Assembly (NCBI GenBank): GCA_003963365.1
Contig: RXJG01000005.1
Location: 446,811 to 510,810 of the forward strand
DNA: 64,000 nt
Source: Sphingobacteriales bacterium
Lineage (GTDB): Bacteria; Bacteroidota; Bacteroidia; Chitinophagales; Chitinophagaceae
Direction of reading: 5' to 3'
The notes under the pieces: model-generated
What the model was told of the DNA's origin: nothing
Database searches by the model: none
Seen by the model: only the letters and a program-made list of their open reading frames with translations
Program-made: the position numbers and the translations under genes
Shown: positions 1 through 7,784 of the stretch, one piece after another
How positions within the stretch are numbered: the first letter of the stretch is position 1
Layout of the letters: every line of letters starts with the position of its first letter

Positions 1-878
1 AGATGCGTGGCAATAGCACCATTCACCTGTAATATTTCGGCCGATAGTGTGTGAGCAATCTTTAAACAGTCCATATCTTCTTTGCCTAAATATTTACCTA
101 AAATAAAACCGGATAAAGAACCATCACCGGCGCCGGTGCAATCCACCACTTCAATATCACAGGCGTTTAGTGAAATAGATTTTTCTTTTGAATACAATGC
201 TGAGCCATACTTACCATTATGCAGCCATATCTTTTGTACGCCTTTATTGAGCAACTCTTCCACCTGCATTTGTGTAAGGAATGATTTTTCAGAACAAAGT
301 ACCGGTAATTCATCTTCATTAGGAGTAATTAAATGAAGACCGGAAAGATTAACGCCTTTGAATTTTTTAGCCGGTGGAACAGATACGGGCTCAATAATAA
401 ATGGTATACCGGTTTCATTACTGAAGTTCAGCAACCATTCTGCTGTATCTACATTAATATTAGCATCCGCTAAAATATAGGAAGCTGTCTGTAAAAGGGC
501 TGCATGTTTTTGTAAATGTTCAGGCGTAATTAAATGATTAGCTGCATTCGTTAAAAAAGCAGAGAATAAAGAACCATCTACATTTAGTATACCAGTATAC
601 TTGCCACTCAACCCTTCCCGTGTAATGGCAGCATCTAATTTAACTCCGGCCGCTGTTGAAACCTGTTTCAGCCAGTTACCATCACTGTCATTACCAAATA
701 CACTGATGAGTTGAACCGGCACACCTAACAATGATAACTGATGAGCAATATTACGGCTTACTCCGCCGGCTGTTTTGGTTACGGTGGCATTATTGGTAGT
801 GGCAAGTAGCATTTCTTCTGTTGCATGAAACAATTCATCCACCAATGCCGCCCCAATACAAATTACAGGTTTTTGCAT
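1..878 (-). CDS. PfkB-family carbohydrate kinase, pseudouridine-kinase (PsuK) type, partial at window edge
   Basis: The reading frame opens with ATG at 878 and runs off the left edge (292 codons visible). The N-terminal substrate-binding motif GGVSRNIA and the C-terminal PfkB signature DCTGAGDGS (Asp as catalytic base, GAGD as anion hole) are both present. GGVxRNIA and the later ADANIN and EPVSV stretches resemble pseudouridine kinase more than ribokinase or fructokinase, so I infer phosphorylation of pseudouridine to its 5'-phosphate in the cytoplasm. A psuG glycosidase would then be expected to the left, outside the window. The divergent MFS transporter could supply the nucleoside. The family is certain; the substrate is an inference. 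Confidence 0.75.
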   Translation of the reverse strand, partial: MQKPVICIGAALVDELFHATEEMLLATTNNATVTKTAGGVSRNIAHQLSLLGVPVQLISVFGNDSDGNWLKQVSTAAGVKLDAAITREGLSGKYTGILNVDGSLFSAFLTNAANHLITPEHLQKHAALLQTASYILADANINVDTAEWLLNFSNETGIPFIIEPVSVPPAKKFKGVNLSGLHLITPNEDELPVLCSEKSFLTQMQVEELLNKGVQKIWLHNGKYGSALYSKEKSISLNACDIEVVDCTGAGDGSLSGFILGKYLGKEDMDCLKIAHTLSAEILQVNGAIATH

Positions 879-882
879 CCTG

Positions 883-911
883 CAAATCTAAGAAAGCACA
901 TCAATAATCAA
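883..911 (-). promoter_or_regulatory. Promoter of the PfkB kinase gene
   Basis: On the minus strand a TTG (911-909) lies 18 bp before TAGATTTG (890-883), an exact match to the Bacteroidota -7 box TAnnTTTG. Only four bases separate the box from the ATG at 878, so transcription should start at or next to the start codon. Confidence 0.65.
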
Positions 912-917
912 TTGATG
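899..917. promoter_or_regulatory. Inverted repeat over the kinase promoter, possible operator
   Basis: CATCAAT and ATTGATG form a perfect 7-bp inverted repeat with a 5-bp spacer. It covers the -33 element of the kinase promoter and lies in the kinase/MFS intergenic space, so a regulator bound here could control both genes. No regulator gene is visible nearby. Confidence 0.4.
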
Positions 918-991
918 CCATACATTATTTGCTGCTGGCAATAACAACATTGATTATTTTAATATCTTTTAAGCGAAATCAATTTATCGAA

Positions 992-2233
992 ATGAGCCAG
1001 AACGCAGGCGTTACTATCAGCAACAAAGCCATTACATTAGGAATCATTGTTGCTGCACTCGGTTTTTTTGTTGACCTCTATGATATAATGGCATTGGCTG
1101 CTATTGGAGAAAGCAGTTTGCGTTCTATTAATGTAGCCGAAGAGGCAATTAAATCAAACATCAACTATTTACAAAGTATGCAGATGTTTGGAATGTTGAT
1201 CGGTGGATTTCTTTGGGGAATAATCGGAGATAAGTATGGAAGATTAAAGGTATTATTTGGAAGTATCATCCTCTATTCAACGTTTACTTTATTAAATGCT
1301 TTTGTTCATACGCCGGGTGAATATGGTACCTGCCGCTTTTTATCAGGCCTGGGGTTAGCGGGTGAATTAGGTGCCGGTATAACATTAGTAAGTGAACAAA
1401 TGAAGAAGGAACAAAGAGGTATGGGTCCGGCAATAATAGCCGGCTTTGGTGTATTTGGTGCAATAGTAGCCGTTATCATTGGAAGAAATTATGACTGGAA
1501 AACCGTTTATATCGTTGGTGCTGTACTGGGATTTTTATTATTGATACTTCGTATAGGTGTGGTGGAAAGTGGTTTGTTTACCATCAGTAAATACAGCAGC
1601 AGTGTAAAAGGTAGTTTTCTTATTATACTTAAAAACAAAACACATTTAAAGAAATTCCTTTGCATATTGATTGCCGGTATCCCGGCATGGTATGTAAATG
1701 GGGTAATGATGCAGTTCTCCAATTATATTGCGAAAAGTATGAACATGAAGCATCAACCCGATAAAGGAACGGTGATTATAGCTTTCTTCTTTGCCTTATC
1801 TTTTGGTGATGTATTGGGAGGGTTGATCAGTCAATGGCTTAAAAGCCGTAAGAAGTCTATCTATATCTTATTAAGCCTTCATTTAATTATGCTGGTATTA
1901 TTCTTTACTGCAGGAAGATCGTCGGTATTGATTTATTATATCGCCTTTGCAGGACTGGGATTAAGTGTTGGGTTTGTAATACAGTTATTTACACTGGCAG
2001 CTGAAAACTTTGGAACCAACATCAGAACATTAGTAACCAGCAGCGGATTAAACTTAGTACGTGGATGGGTAATACCATTTGGCGCCTTGTTTAACTGGAT
2101 AAGCAGTTCCTTTGCTATTGCCGAATGGGAAACGGCTGCATTTATTGCCTTTCCTGTATGTTTAATTGCCATGCTGGCATTAACACAACTGGATGAAACA
2201 TTTGATAAAGACTTACAGTTTGAAAACAATTAA
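992..2233 (+). CDS. Major facilitator superfamily transporter
   Basis: This is a membrane transporter of 413 residues with about 12 hydrophobic segments, the usual MFS size. The loop between segments 2 and 3 carries the MFS signature GDKYGRLKV (residues 79-87). I start it at the ATG at 992. An upstream in-frame TTG at 929 would add 21 residues that look non-conserved and hydrophobic. It diverges from the PfkB kinase and shares its control region, so uptake of that kinase's nucleoside or sugar is a reasonable guess, but the sequence does not show the substrate. It also precedes the SET/ATP-grasp cluster in the same direction after a 240-bp gap, so a link to that cluster cannot be excluded. Confidence 0.8.
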   Translation: MSQNAGVTISNKAITLGIIVAALGFFVDLYDIMALAAIGESSLRSINVAEEAIKSNINYLQSMQMFGMLIGGFLWGIIGDKYGRLKVLFGSIILYSTFTLLNAFVHTPGEYGTCRFLSGLGLAGELGAGITLVSEQMKKEQRGMGPAIIAGFGVFGAIVAVIIGRNYDWKTVYIVGAVLGFLLLILRIGVVESGLFTISKYSSSVKGSFLIILKNKTHLKKFLCILIAGIPAWYVNGVMMQFSNYIAKSMNMKHQPDKGTVIIAFFFALSFGDVLGGLISQWLKSRKKSIYILLSLHLIMLVLFFTAGRSSVLIYYIAFAGLGLSVGFVIQLFTLAAENFGTNIRTLVTSSGLNLVRGWVIPFGALFNWISSSFAIAEWETAAFIAFPVCLIAMLALTQLDETFDKDLQFENN

Positions 2234-2473
2234 GCTATCAAACGGTTATTGCATTGAATACTATTATTGCAAACAATTGGTACTATTCAATAACAACTCA
2301 ATAACCAATACATCCATCATTAATTACTACCTTATCTACAATTAATCCACTTATTAAATATTTGTTGCTATAATATTTTATTATTAATAAATCCTTTTAT
2401 ACATTTATATTATATCAACAAAATCCATTAAAAAACGGATTAAACTTACATTACTAACCCAAATATAACCCGC

Positions 2474-2986
2474 ATGGATACTCAATTGGCTGTTTCAGCC
2501 ACGCATGAAATAATCAGTCACCATGGTTTTTCAGAAGTAAGAAGAAATCTCTCTAATGGACAAAATGCATTATTCGCCTTAAGAGATTTTCAACCCGGAG
2601 ATATCATCAGCGAATTTTATGCAGGAGGGATTTATACCGAACCAACTTATTTAACGGTTCAAACAGGTGCCGGCAGGCATATCACTTTACAGCCTGAATA
2701 TTTACAATATATCAACCATAGTTGTGAACCGAATGCTTTTTTCGACACTACTGCCATGCAATTAGTTTGCATCAAACCCATTAAAGCAGAAGAAGAGTTT
2801 TCATTCTTTTACCCCTCAGCCGAATGGGATATGGCCCAGCCTTTTTATTGCTATTGCGGAAGCGCTGCTTGTTTAGGTGAAATAAAAGGCGCTCTTTATT
2901 TAACCGCAGAACAATTAACGAAATATCGCTTTACCGATTTTATACAACAACAATTAAATGAAAGGGCTTCCAAAAAAAGGGCATAA
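2474..2986 (+). CDS. Stand-alone SET-domain methyltransferase
   Basis: A protein of 170 residues that is almost only a SET domain. Visible elements are the N-terminal SET strand region (about 28-48), NHSCEPN at 81-87 (SAM-binding and pseudoknot motif), the candidate catalytic Tyr113, and post-SET cysteines Cys126, Cys128 and Cys133, which with Cys84 could bind one zinc. SET enzymes transfer methyl groups from SAM to lysine. In the usual motif an Asp precedes the catalytic Tyr; here it is Phe112. There is no signal peptide, so it should be cytoplasmic. Its end overlaps the next gene by 29 bp, which implies translational coupling with the ATP-grasp ligase. The substrate is unknown. Confidence 0.85.
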   Translation: MDTQLAVSATHEIISHHGFSEVRRNLSNGQNALFALRDFQPGDIISEFYAGGIYTEPTYLTVQTGAGRHITLQPEYLQYINHSCEPNAFFDTTAMQLVCIKPIKAEEEFSFFYPSAEWDMAQPFYCYCGSAACLGEIKGALYLTAEQLTKYRFTDFIQQQLNERASKKRA

Positions 2987-4085
2987 GCAGGTTATTAATG
3001 CTCCCGATATATTAACCGACCTGATAAAAGTATGGGTGCTGGCCCCGCATGTGGAATCAGATGACCCCAATATCCGGTACTACTACGACTTTACCCAAAG
3101 TATTGCCGAATACAGTAAAGTATTTGAAGAGCTGGAAATGGAATGGATATGGCAACCGGTTACTATGGATAATTATAAAGAAGTAATTGATTCCATACAT
3201 ACCGATAGTATTGTAAGTAATAAACAAACCGTAGTATTCAATATTTGTGATGGTGATGAAATAAATGGTGCACCGGGTATATCGGTTATCCGGTATTTAA
3301 AAACAAAAGGGTTACCTTTTACCGGTTCAGATGAACAGTTCTACGACATCACCACTTCTAAAATATTAATGAAAGAGGCTTTTGATAAATCCGGTGTTCC
3401 TACTCCTGCCTGGAAACCTATTTATGAAAGAAAGCAATATCTTAACGGCATCTTTAAAAAATTAGGCAACCCAATTATTGTTAAACCTTCCATATCGGGT
3501 GGCAGCATGGGTGTGGGAATTAAAAATGTGGTGGAAAGCAAAGATGAATTGCATGCACAAATAGACCGGATGTTTGATGGCTACCGTGGATGGAATTTAT
3601 CCAATGGTGGAATATTAGCAGAAGAGTTTATTGCCGGACCAGAATATACTGTGATGATTGTGGGTGATTCATCCAAACCTGAAAAGTGTATTGTATATCC
3701 GCCGGTTGAAAGGGTGTTTCATGAATCTCTGCCCGAGAAAGAAAAGTTTTTGTCCTTCGACCGTTTATGGGAGATCTATGAAGACGAAGCCCCTATGCCC
3801 AATAATGGCAACTTTTATGAATACATCCAGCCGCCAAAAAGGTTACAAAGAGAGATAATGAAAATAAGTCTGGATGCATATTGTGCCGTTGGTGGTAAAG
3901 GGTATACAAGAATTGATTTACGCCAGGATAAAGAAACCGGCAAAATTTATGTGCTGGAAGTAAATGCCCAGTGCGGGTTGAGTGAAGATGAAGATTATAC
4001 TTCCATCGGGGCTATTCTCAGGTTTGCCAATAAAACATTTACGCAACTCGTTAAAGAAATTATTTCGGATGCCCTGGATAAATAA
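2958..4085 (+). CDS. ATP-grasp ligase related to D-Ala-D-Ala ligase
   Basis: A protein of 375 residues with the D-Ala-D-Ala ligase architecture: a pre-ATP-grasp domain (about 25-135, with VFNICDGD at 93-100) and an ATP-grasp domain. Likely nucleotide and metal ligands are Lys176 (IVKPS), the glycine loop GGSMGVG (181-187), Glu222-Glu223, Arg318, Asp320, Glu334 and Asn336. The substrate loop after LEVN reads CGLSEDEDYTS and does not match the canonical Ddl loop, so ordinary cell-wall D-Ala-D-Ala synthesis is unlikely. The expected reaction is ATP-dependent carboxylate-amine ligation through an acyl phosphate. The 29-bp overlap with the upstream SET gene ties the two together. The substrate cannot be named. 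Confidence 0.85.
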   Translation: MKGLPKKGHKQVINAPDILTDLIKVWVLAPHVESDDPNIRYYYDFTQSIAEYSKVFEELEMEWIWQPVTMDNYKEVIDSIHTDSIVSNKQTVVFNICDGDEINGAPGISVIRYLKTKGLPFTGSDEQFYDITTSKILMKEAFDKSGVPTPAWKPIYERKQYLNGIFKKLGNPIIVKPSISGGSMGVGIKNVVESKDELHAQIDRMFDGYRGWNLSNGGILAEEFIAGPEYTVMIVGDSSKPEKCIVYPPVERVFHESLPEKEKFLSFDRLWEIYEDEAPMPNNGNFYEYIQPPKRLQREIMKISLDAYCAVGGKGYTRIDLRQDKETGKIYVLEVNAQCGLSEDEDYTSIGAILRFANKTFTQLVKEIISDALDK

Positions 4086-4188
4086 TCTTTTAAATAAGTT
4101 GCCGCCACTAATCATTCATCATAAGTTTATTGCTATAAAACCATACACACCATTAACTTAAAGAAAGGGAAGTGTTAGATTATTCATC

Positions 4189-5631
4189 ATGAAAGTTTGT
4201 GTACTTCAACCGGATTATTCAACCACATCGGTTGATTATAAAAATTACGATCCGCCCCGTAACTTATCTTCTTTATTGCCTGCGGCAACAGTTGAGCATG
4301 TTTTTTTAAATAAACTCACTACTTATAAACAATTAAAAGAGTTAAAGAATAAAGGATATGATGTGTTTGTGAATTTGTGCGAAGGCTATTTGGAGTGGGA
4401 AGTACCTTCCATTGATGTAATACATTCTCTCGATTTATTAAATCTTCCTTATACCGGACCATCAGCTTCTTTATATGATCCGCCAAAAGAACTGATGAAA
4501 TATGTGGCTTATACAGAAGGTGTATCAACTCCTCCTTATGCTATTGTCAAAAAAGGGGATGATATAAAAAATACCTGCAAACATCTCTCTTTCCCTTTGT
4601 TTGTAAAACCAGCTAAAGCCGGTGATAGTTTAGGCGTGGATGAAAAATCAAGAGTGGGCAATTTTGATGAACTAAAACAAAAGGTAGATCAAATAGCCGG
4701 TGAATATGAAGAATTGCTGGTAGAAGAATATATTGATGGGCGAGAGTTTACCGTACTCATTGCTGCCAATGCCAGCAATGAAAAAGAGTACACTGTTTTC
4801 AAGCCAATTGAATTCATTTTTCCTGAAGGAAATAAGTTTAAAACATACGCATTAAAAACTTCTGAACTTCATCCGGAAGCAAACATTCCCTGTAATGATG
4901 CGGAGATTGAAACCAAACTACGCAATGCTGCTCAACGAATTTTCAGATGTTTTGGTGGAGTAGGTTATGCAAGAATGGATTTTAGGGTGAATGATAAAAA
5001 AGAAGTTTTCTTTTTAGAAATCAACTTTACCTGTTCTGTTTTTTATACAGATGGATATGAAGGTTCGGCTGATTATATACTCAAACATGATGGTATTGGC
5101 CAGGCCGGTTTCCTGCAGCATATCATCGCCGAAGGCATAGCCCGGCACCAACGCAAGCAAAAAAAATATCATATAAAGGGCACGGCTATCTCTGGTTTTG
5201 GGGTGTACGCCATACAAAATATAAAAGCCAACGAATTGATTTTCAAAGGCGAAGAGATGGCCCAGCGCATCACCACCCGCCGTCATGTGGAGGAAACATG
5301 GAGCCGTGAGGAAAAAGAAATTTTTCGCCACTATGCCTACCCTCTCAGTAAAGAGGTATATTTGCTTTGGGACGAAAACCCGGCGCAATGGGCTCCGCAA
5401 AATCACAGTTGTAACCCTAATACCGCCTATGATGGTTTGAATGTTGTGGCCATCAGGGATATTAATAAAGGCGAAGAACTAACTCTTGATTACACATCCT
5501 TTCTGGATGAACATATGGAAGCCTTTCATTGCCGTTGTGGTTCTCCCAAATGCAAGGGTATTGTAGCCGGGATTCCAAAAAATTCGGTTACAAAAAGAGA
5601 AGAAGAAGCCCGTCACTTAAACAAAGTGTAA
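4189..5631 (+). CDS. ATP-grasp ligase fused to a SET domain
   Basis: A protein of 480 residues with two modules. Residues 1-320 are a D-Ala-D-Ala-ligase-like ATP-grasp unit: FVKPAKAGDSLGV around Lys140, Glu179-Glu180, Arg262, Asp264 and the metal pair Glu277/Asn279. Residues 325-465 are a SET domain: SGFGVYA (335-341), QNHSCNPN (404-411), GEELTLDY (428-435, catalytic Tyr435) and post-SET CRCGSPKC (448-455). Unlike the small SET gene upstream, the Asp before the Tyr is kept. The joint is at a natural domain boundary and both active sites look intact, so this is a genuine fusion. It repeats in one chain the two activities encoded separately just upstream, which argues that ligation and methylation are steps of one pathway. 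A 103-bp gap separates it from the first ligase. Confidence 0.85.
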   Translation: MKVCVLQPDYSTTSVDYKNYDPPRNLSSLLPAATVEHVFLNKLTTYKQLKELKNKGYDVFVNLCEGYLEWEVPSIDVIHSLDLLNLPYTGPSASLYDPPKELMKYVAYTEGVSTPPYAIVKKGDDIKNTCKHLSFPLFVKPAKAGDSLGVDEKSRVGNFDELKQKVDQIAGEYEELLVEEYIDGREFTVLIAANASNEKEYTVFKPIEFIFPEGNKFKTYALKTSELHPEANIPCNDAEIETKLRNAAQRIFRCFGGVGYARMDFRVNDKKEVFFLEINFTCSVFYTDGYEGSADYILKHDGIGQAGFLQHIIAEGIARHQRKQKKYHIKGTAISGFGVYAIQNIKANELIFKGEEMAQRITTRRHVEETWSREEKEIFRHYAYPLSKEVYLLWDENPAQWAPQNHSCNPNTAYDGLNVVAIRDINKGEELTLDYTSFLDEHMEAFHCRCGSPKCKGIVAGIPKNSVTKREEEARHLNKV

Positions 5632-5732
5632 ACTCAACAGTCTTACTAACCATTATTTACTAAAGGAAACAGGCTAACTGTTTTCTACTGACCCATAAGT
5701 TCGATGATTTAAAAGAATCAAAAGGAAAGGTT

Positions 5733-6668
5733 ATGTCCAGGTTTGAAATTTTACGAAGACTGATGATGAAGCATCGGTTGCAGCTATTACTTACTTACAT
5801 CCTGTTTTCATTAGAGATGTTAGGTTCGTTATTAAGACCTTATTTTTTGGGCGAAGCGGTGAACGATTTGCTCAAAGGAAGTTATCATGGATTAATTATC
5901 TTATCCGTGGTGCATTTTAGCTGGCTGGTAATTGGTACTATCCGGCACATGTATGATACCCGAACATACTCTGCTATCTATACTTCGCTGGTGACAAAAT
6001 TCCTTAGCCGTCGTTACCAGCAGAAAGAAGTTTCCAAGCTCAGTGCACATTCTACATTGGCAAGAGAGTTTGTTGATTTCCTGGAATTTGATTTGGTATA
6101 TGTAATTGAAGCTATGTATAATATATTTGGCTCACTTGTTTTATTATATTTCTACGACAGTTCCGTTGTATTAGTTTGCTTAGCCATTTTATTGCCGGTA
6201 ATGACGATGAGTTATTTCTATGGTAAAAAAATGAAGCGGTTAAATAAGCATAAGAATGATGAACTGGAGCATCAGGTTGATATCATTTTCACCGGTAACA
6301 AACTTGCTATTAAAAAACATTATGAAAATTTGCGTAAATGGCAAATCCGGATTTCTGATCAGGAAGCATGGAACTTTGGGTTAATGGAAATACTGGTAAT
6401 GGTGGTGATTGGTATAGCATTGCTGGTTACCAATACAACATTAGGTACTGGTGTAATGGCCGGAAGTTTGATTGGTATTTATAACTACATTCTCAAATTT
6501 GTTTCGGGATTAGATACCATTCCATACACTGTTCAGCGATTGACTTCTTTAACTGATATTACCCGAAGAATTGAACTGGAAGCAGATGATATTCCGGAAG
6601 ACAGCACACCAACTCCGGCTCCTGTTCGTCCTTTATATTCTAAAAAGAAACTGGAGAAGGCTATATAG
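5733..6668 (+). CDS. ABC-exporter-type six-TM membrane domain without ATPase
   Basis: A protein of 311 residues resembling the transmembrane half of an ABC exporter: a short basic N-terminus, about six hydrophobic segments (roughly 17-37, 53-73, 128-148, 150-170, 216-236, 240-262) and the cytoplasmic extension pattern between them, ending near QRLTSLTDITRRIE. No Walker A, signature or Walker B motif follows. The chain stops after a Pro-rich and basic tail of about 40 residues, and the next DNA encodes another gene on the opposite strand, so the ATPase was not lost by a simple frameshift. A purine-rich GGAAAGG precedes the ATG. As last gene of the SET/ATP-grasp cluster it may move the product, with an ATPase encoded elsewhere, or serve a non-transport role. 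Confidence 0.75.
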   Translation: MSRFEILRRLMMKHRLQLLLTYILFSLEMLGSLLRPYFLGEAVNDLLKGSYHGLIILSVVHFSWLVIGTIRHMYDTRTYSAIYTSLVTKFLSRRYQQKEVSKLSAHSTLAREFVDFLEFDLVYVIEAMYNIFGSLVLLYFYDSSVVLVCLAILLPVMTMSYFYGKKMKRLNKHKNDELEHQVDIIFTGNKLAIKKHYENLRKWQIRISDQEAWNFGLMEILVMVVIGIALLVTNTTLGTGVMAGSLIGIYNYILKFVSGLDTIPYTVQRLTSLTDITRRIELEADDIPEDSTPTPAPVRPLYSKKKLEKAI

Positions 6669-7050
6669 TTATTTCAATCCGGTTTTGTTCCGGATCAAGT
6701 ATTACACTTTCGTAATAACCATCGCCTGTCCACCGGGGACCATCCATTAATTCATAACCGTCGTTAACTAATTGCTGAGTTAGTTCATTTACTTTTTCTG
6801 CGCTTCCAACCGCAACGGCAAAATGAATTAGTCCTGTAAATTGTTTATAAATAGGATTGGCTGATTCCGGTATTCCTGTCATTTGCATCAATTCCAACCG
6901 GGGTCCCTTTTCAAAAGACAAAAAGTAAGATTGAAACTGCTTCTTTTCATTAATATATTTATCTCCGGCAACAGTATTAAAGTATTGACAATAGAAAGAT
7001 TTCATTTGTTCAATATCCTTTGTCCAGATGGCGAGGTGTTCGATGTACAT
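6661..7050 (-). CDS. VOC-family (glyoxalase/dioxygenase fold) protein
   Basis: A small protein of 129 residues with the paired beta-alpha-beta-beta-beta modules of the vicinal oxygen chelate family. Candidate metal ligands are at the four expected places: His5, Glu53, His76 and Glu126. Members include glyoxalase I, methylmalonyl-CoA epimerase and fosfomycin or bleomycin resistance proteins; nothing here singles out one of them. It is convergent with the six-TM gene and overlaps its 3' end by 8 bp, so it is probably not part of that cluster. Confidence 0.8.
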   Translation of the reverse strand: MYIEHLAIWTKDIEQMKSFYCQYFNTVAGDKYINEKKQFQSYFLSFEKGPRLELMQMTGIPESANPIYKQFTGLIHFAVAVGSAEKVNELTQQLVNDGYELMDGPRWTGDGYYESVILDPEQNRIEITI

Positions 7051-7109
7051 AAAGTAAAATTAATTTTTAGCATACAAATCACTCGTTTGTTAAACGATAA
7101 AAACATAAA

Positions 7110-7127
7110 CCCCGCTTACGGGCGGGG
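7110..7127 (-). terminator. Hairpin terminator of the small secreted-protein gene
   Basis: CCCCGC and GCGGGG form a 6-bp GC stem with a 6-nt loop. On the minus strand it is followed by a T-rich tract, so it fits an intrinsic terminator for the gene at 7155-7370. Confidence 0.65.
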
Positions 7128-7154
7128 CATACCTAAAACCAACCAAGAGAAAAT

Positions 7155-7370
7155 TTATAGTCTGTTTAAAATTGCGTTTGAAAGCGGGAAGAGATAATGG
7201 TCATCTGTTTCTTCTGTTGAGCTTGTGTTGCTCTGCCCGCTGGTGATTGCCGTTTTCATCTTTTCTTCGTTTTTATTTCCGCTTATTGTTTTATTCCCTT
7301 CTGCCATACCATTGCCATTCATGTTTAAAGCCAGTACCAAAATCAGTGTTATTTTAACGGCGGTGTTCAT
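7155..7370 (-). CDS. Small putative secreted protein, unknown function
   Basis: A 71-residue reading frame. The first 20 or so residues (MNTAVKITLILVLALNMNG) look like a signal peptide or membrane anchor; the rest is polar and rich in Asn, Ser, Thr and Glu. I recognise no family. Support for a real gene is the N-terminal hydrophobic segment and the intrinsic terminator placed just after its stop on the same strand. Confidence is limited by its length and biased composition. Confidence 0.4.
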   Translation of the reverse strand: MNTAVKITLILVLALNMNGNGMAEGNKTISGNKNEEKMKTAITSGQSNTSSTEETDDHYLFPLSNAILNRL

Positions 7371-7544
7371 AAAATTTATTTACCACACAAATTTGAATAA
7401 TATACAGGCTGCTGAAAACTGTTTTCCGGCAAACGGCGGTTTTAATGCTACGAAATGTGTAAAAACCCGAACAAACTGTTTAACCAAAACCCCGGAAATT
7501 TAAAATTTTGCTGTTTGAATGAGGCGAAGGCTTGCAATAGCTAT

Positions 7545-7552
7545 TACCTTTG
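7545..7552 (+). promoter_or_regulatory. -7 promoter box of the small Cys-containing membrane protein
   Basis: TACCTTTG matches TAnnTTTG exactly. It sits 14 bases before the ATG at 7567 and inside a longer alternative frame starting at 7519, which decides in favour of the 7567 start. No good -33 element is seen at normal spacing. Confidence 0.5.
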
Positions 7553-7566
7553 TACAAAGTTTTGGA

Positions 7567-7782
7567 ATGAAAAAAGTGCTTGTGATTATACTGATTTTGT
7601 TCGGCATGATGGTGAACAGGGCCAATGCCCAGTGCTCTATTTGTACCAAAACAGCTTCTCAACTGGGAGCCAAACCAGCTAAAGGATTAAACACCGCCAT
7701 TATCTATTTAATGCTTACGCCATTTGTTTTAGGCGGTATCATCGGGTATCGCTGGTGGAAGAGTAACCGGGCTGAAGAATAA
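7567..7782 (+). CDS. Small membrane protein with CSICTK motif
   Basis: A 71-residue protein with a signal-peptide-like N-terminus (MKKVLVIILILFG...ANAQ), then the motif CSICTKTASQLG, and one C-terminal membrane segment (about residues 41-63) followed by a basic tail. Similar small proteins occur in Bacteroidota, to my knowledge without an assigned role. The Cys-x-x-Cys pair next to the predicted cleavage site could be redox active or bind metal in the periplasm, which is inference. It ends two bases before the convergent phosphatase gene. Confidence 0.65.
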   Translation: MKKVLVIILILFGMMVNRANAQCSICTKTASQLGAKPAKGLNTAIIYLMLTPFVLGGIIGYRWWKSNRAEE

Positions 7783-7784
7783 CA

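Noticed and set aside
2958..5631. Interpretation of the two ligases as cell-wall D-Ala-D-Ala ligases or vancomycin-type resistance ligases
   Set aside because: The substrate-binding loops after the LEVN/LEIN motifs differ from Ddl and Van ligases, there are two tandem copies, and the SET partners do not fit peptidoglycan synthesis.
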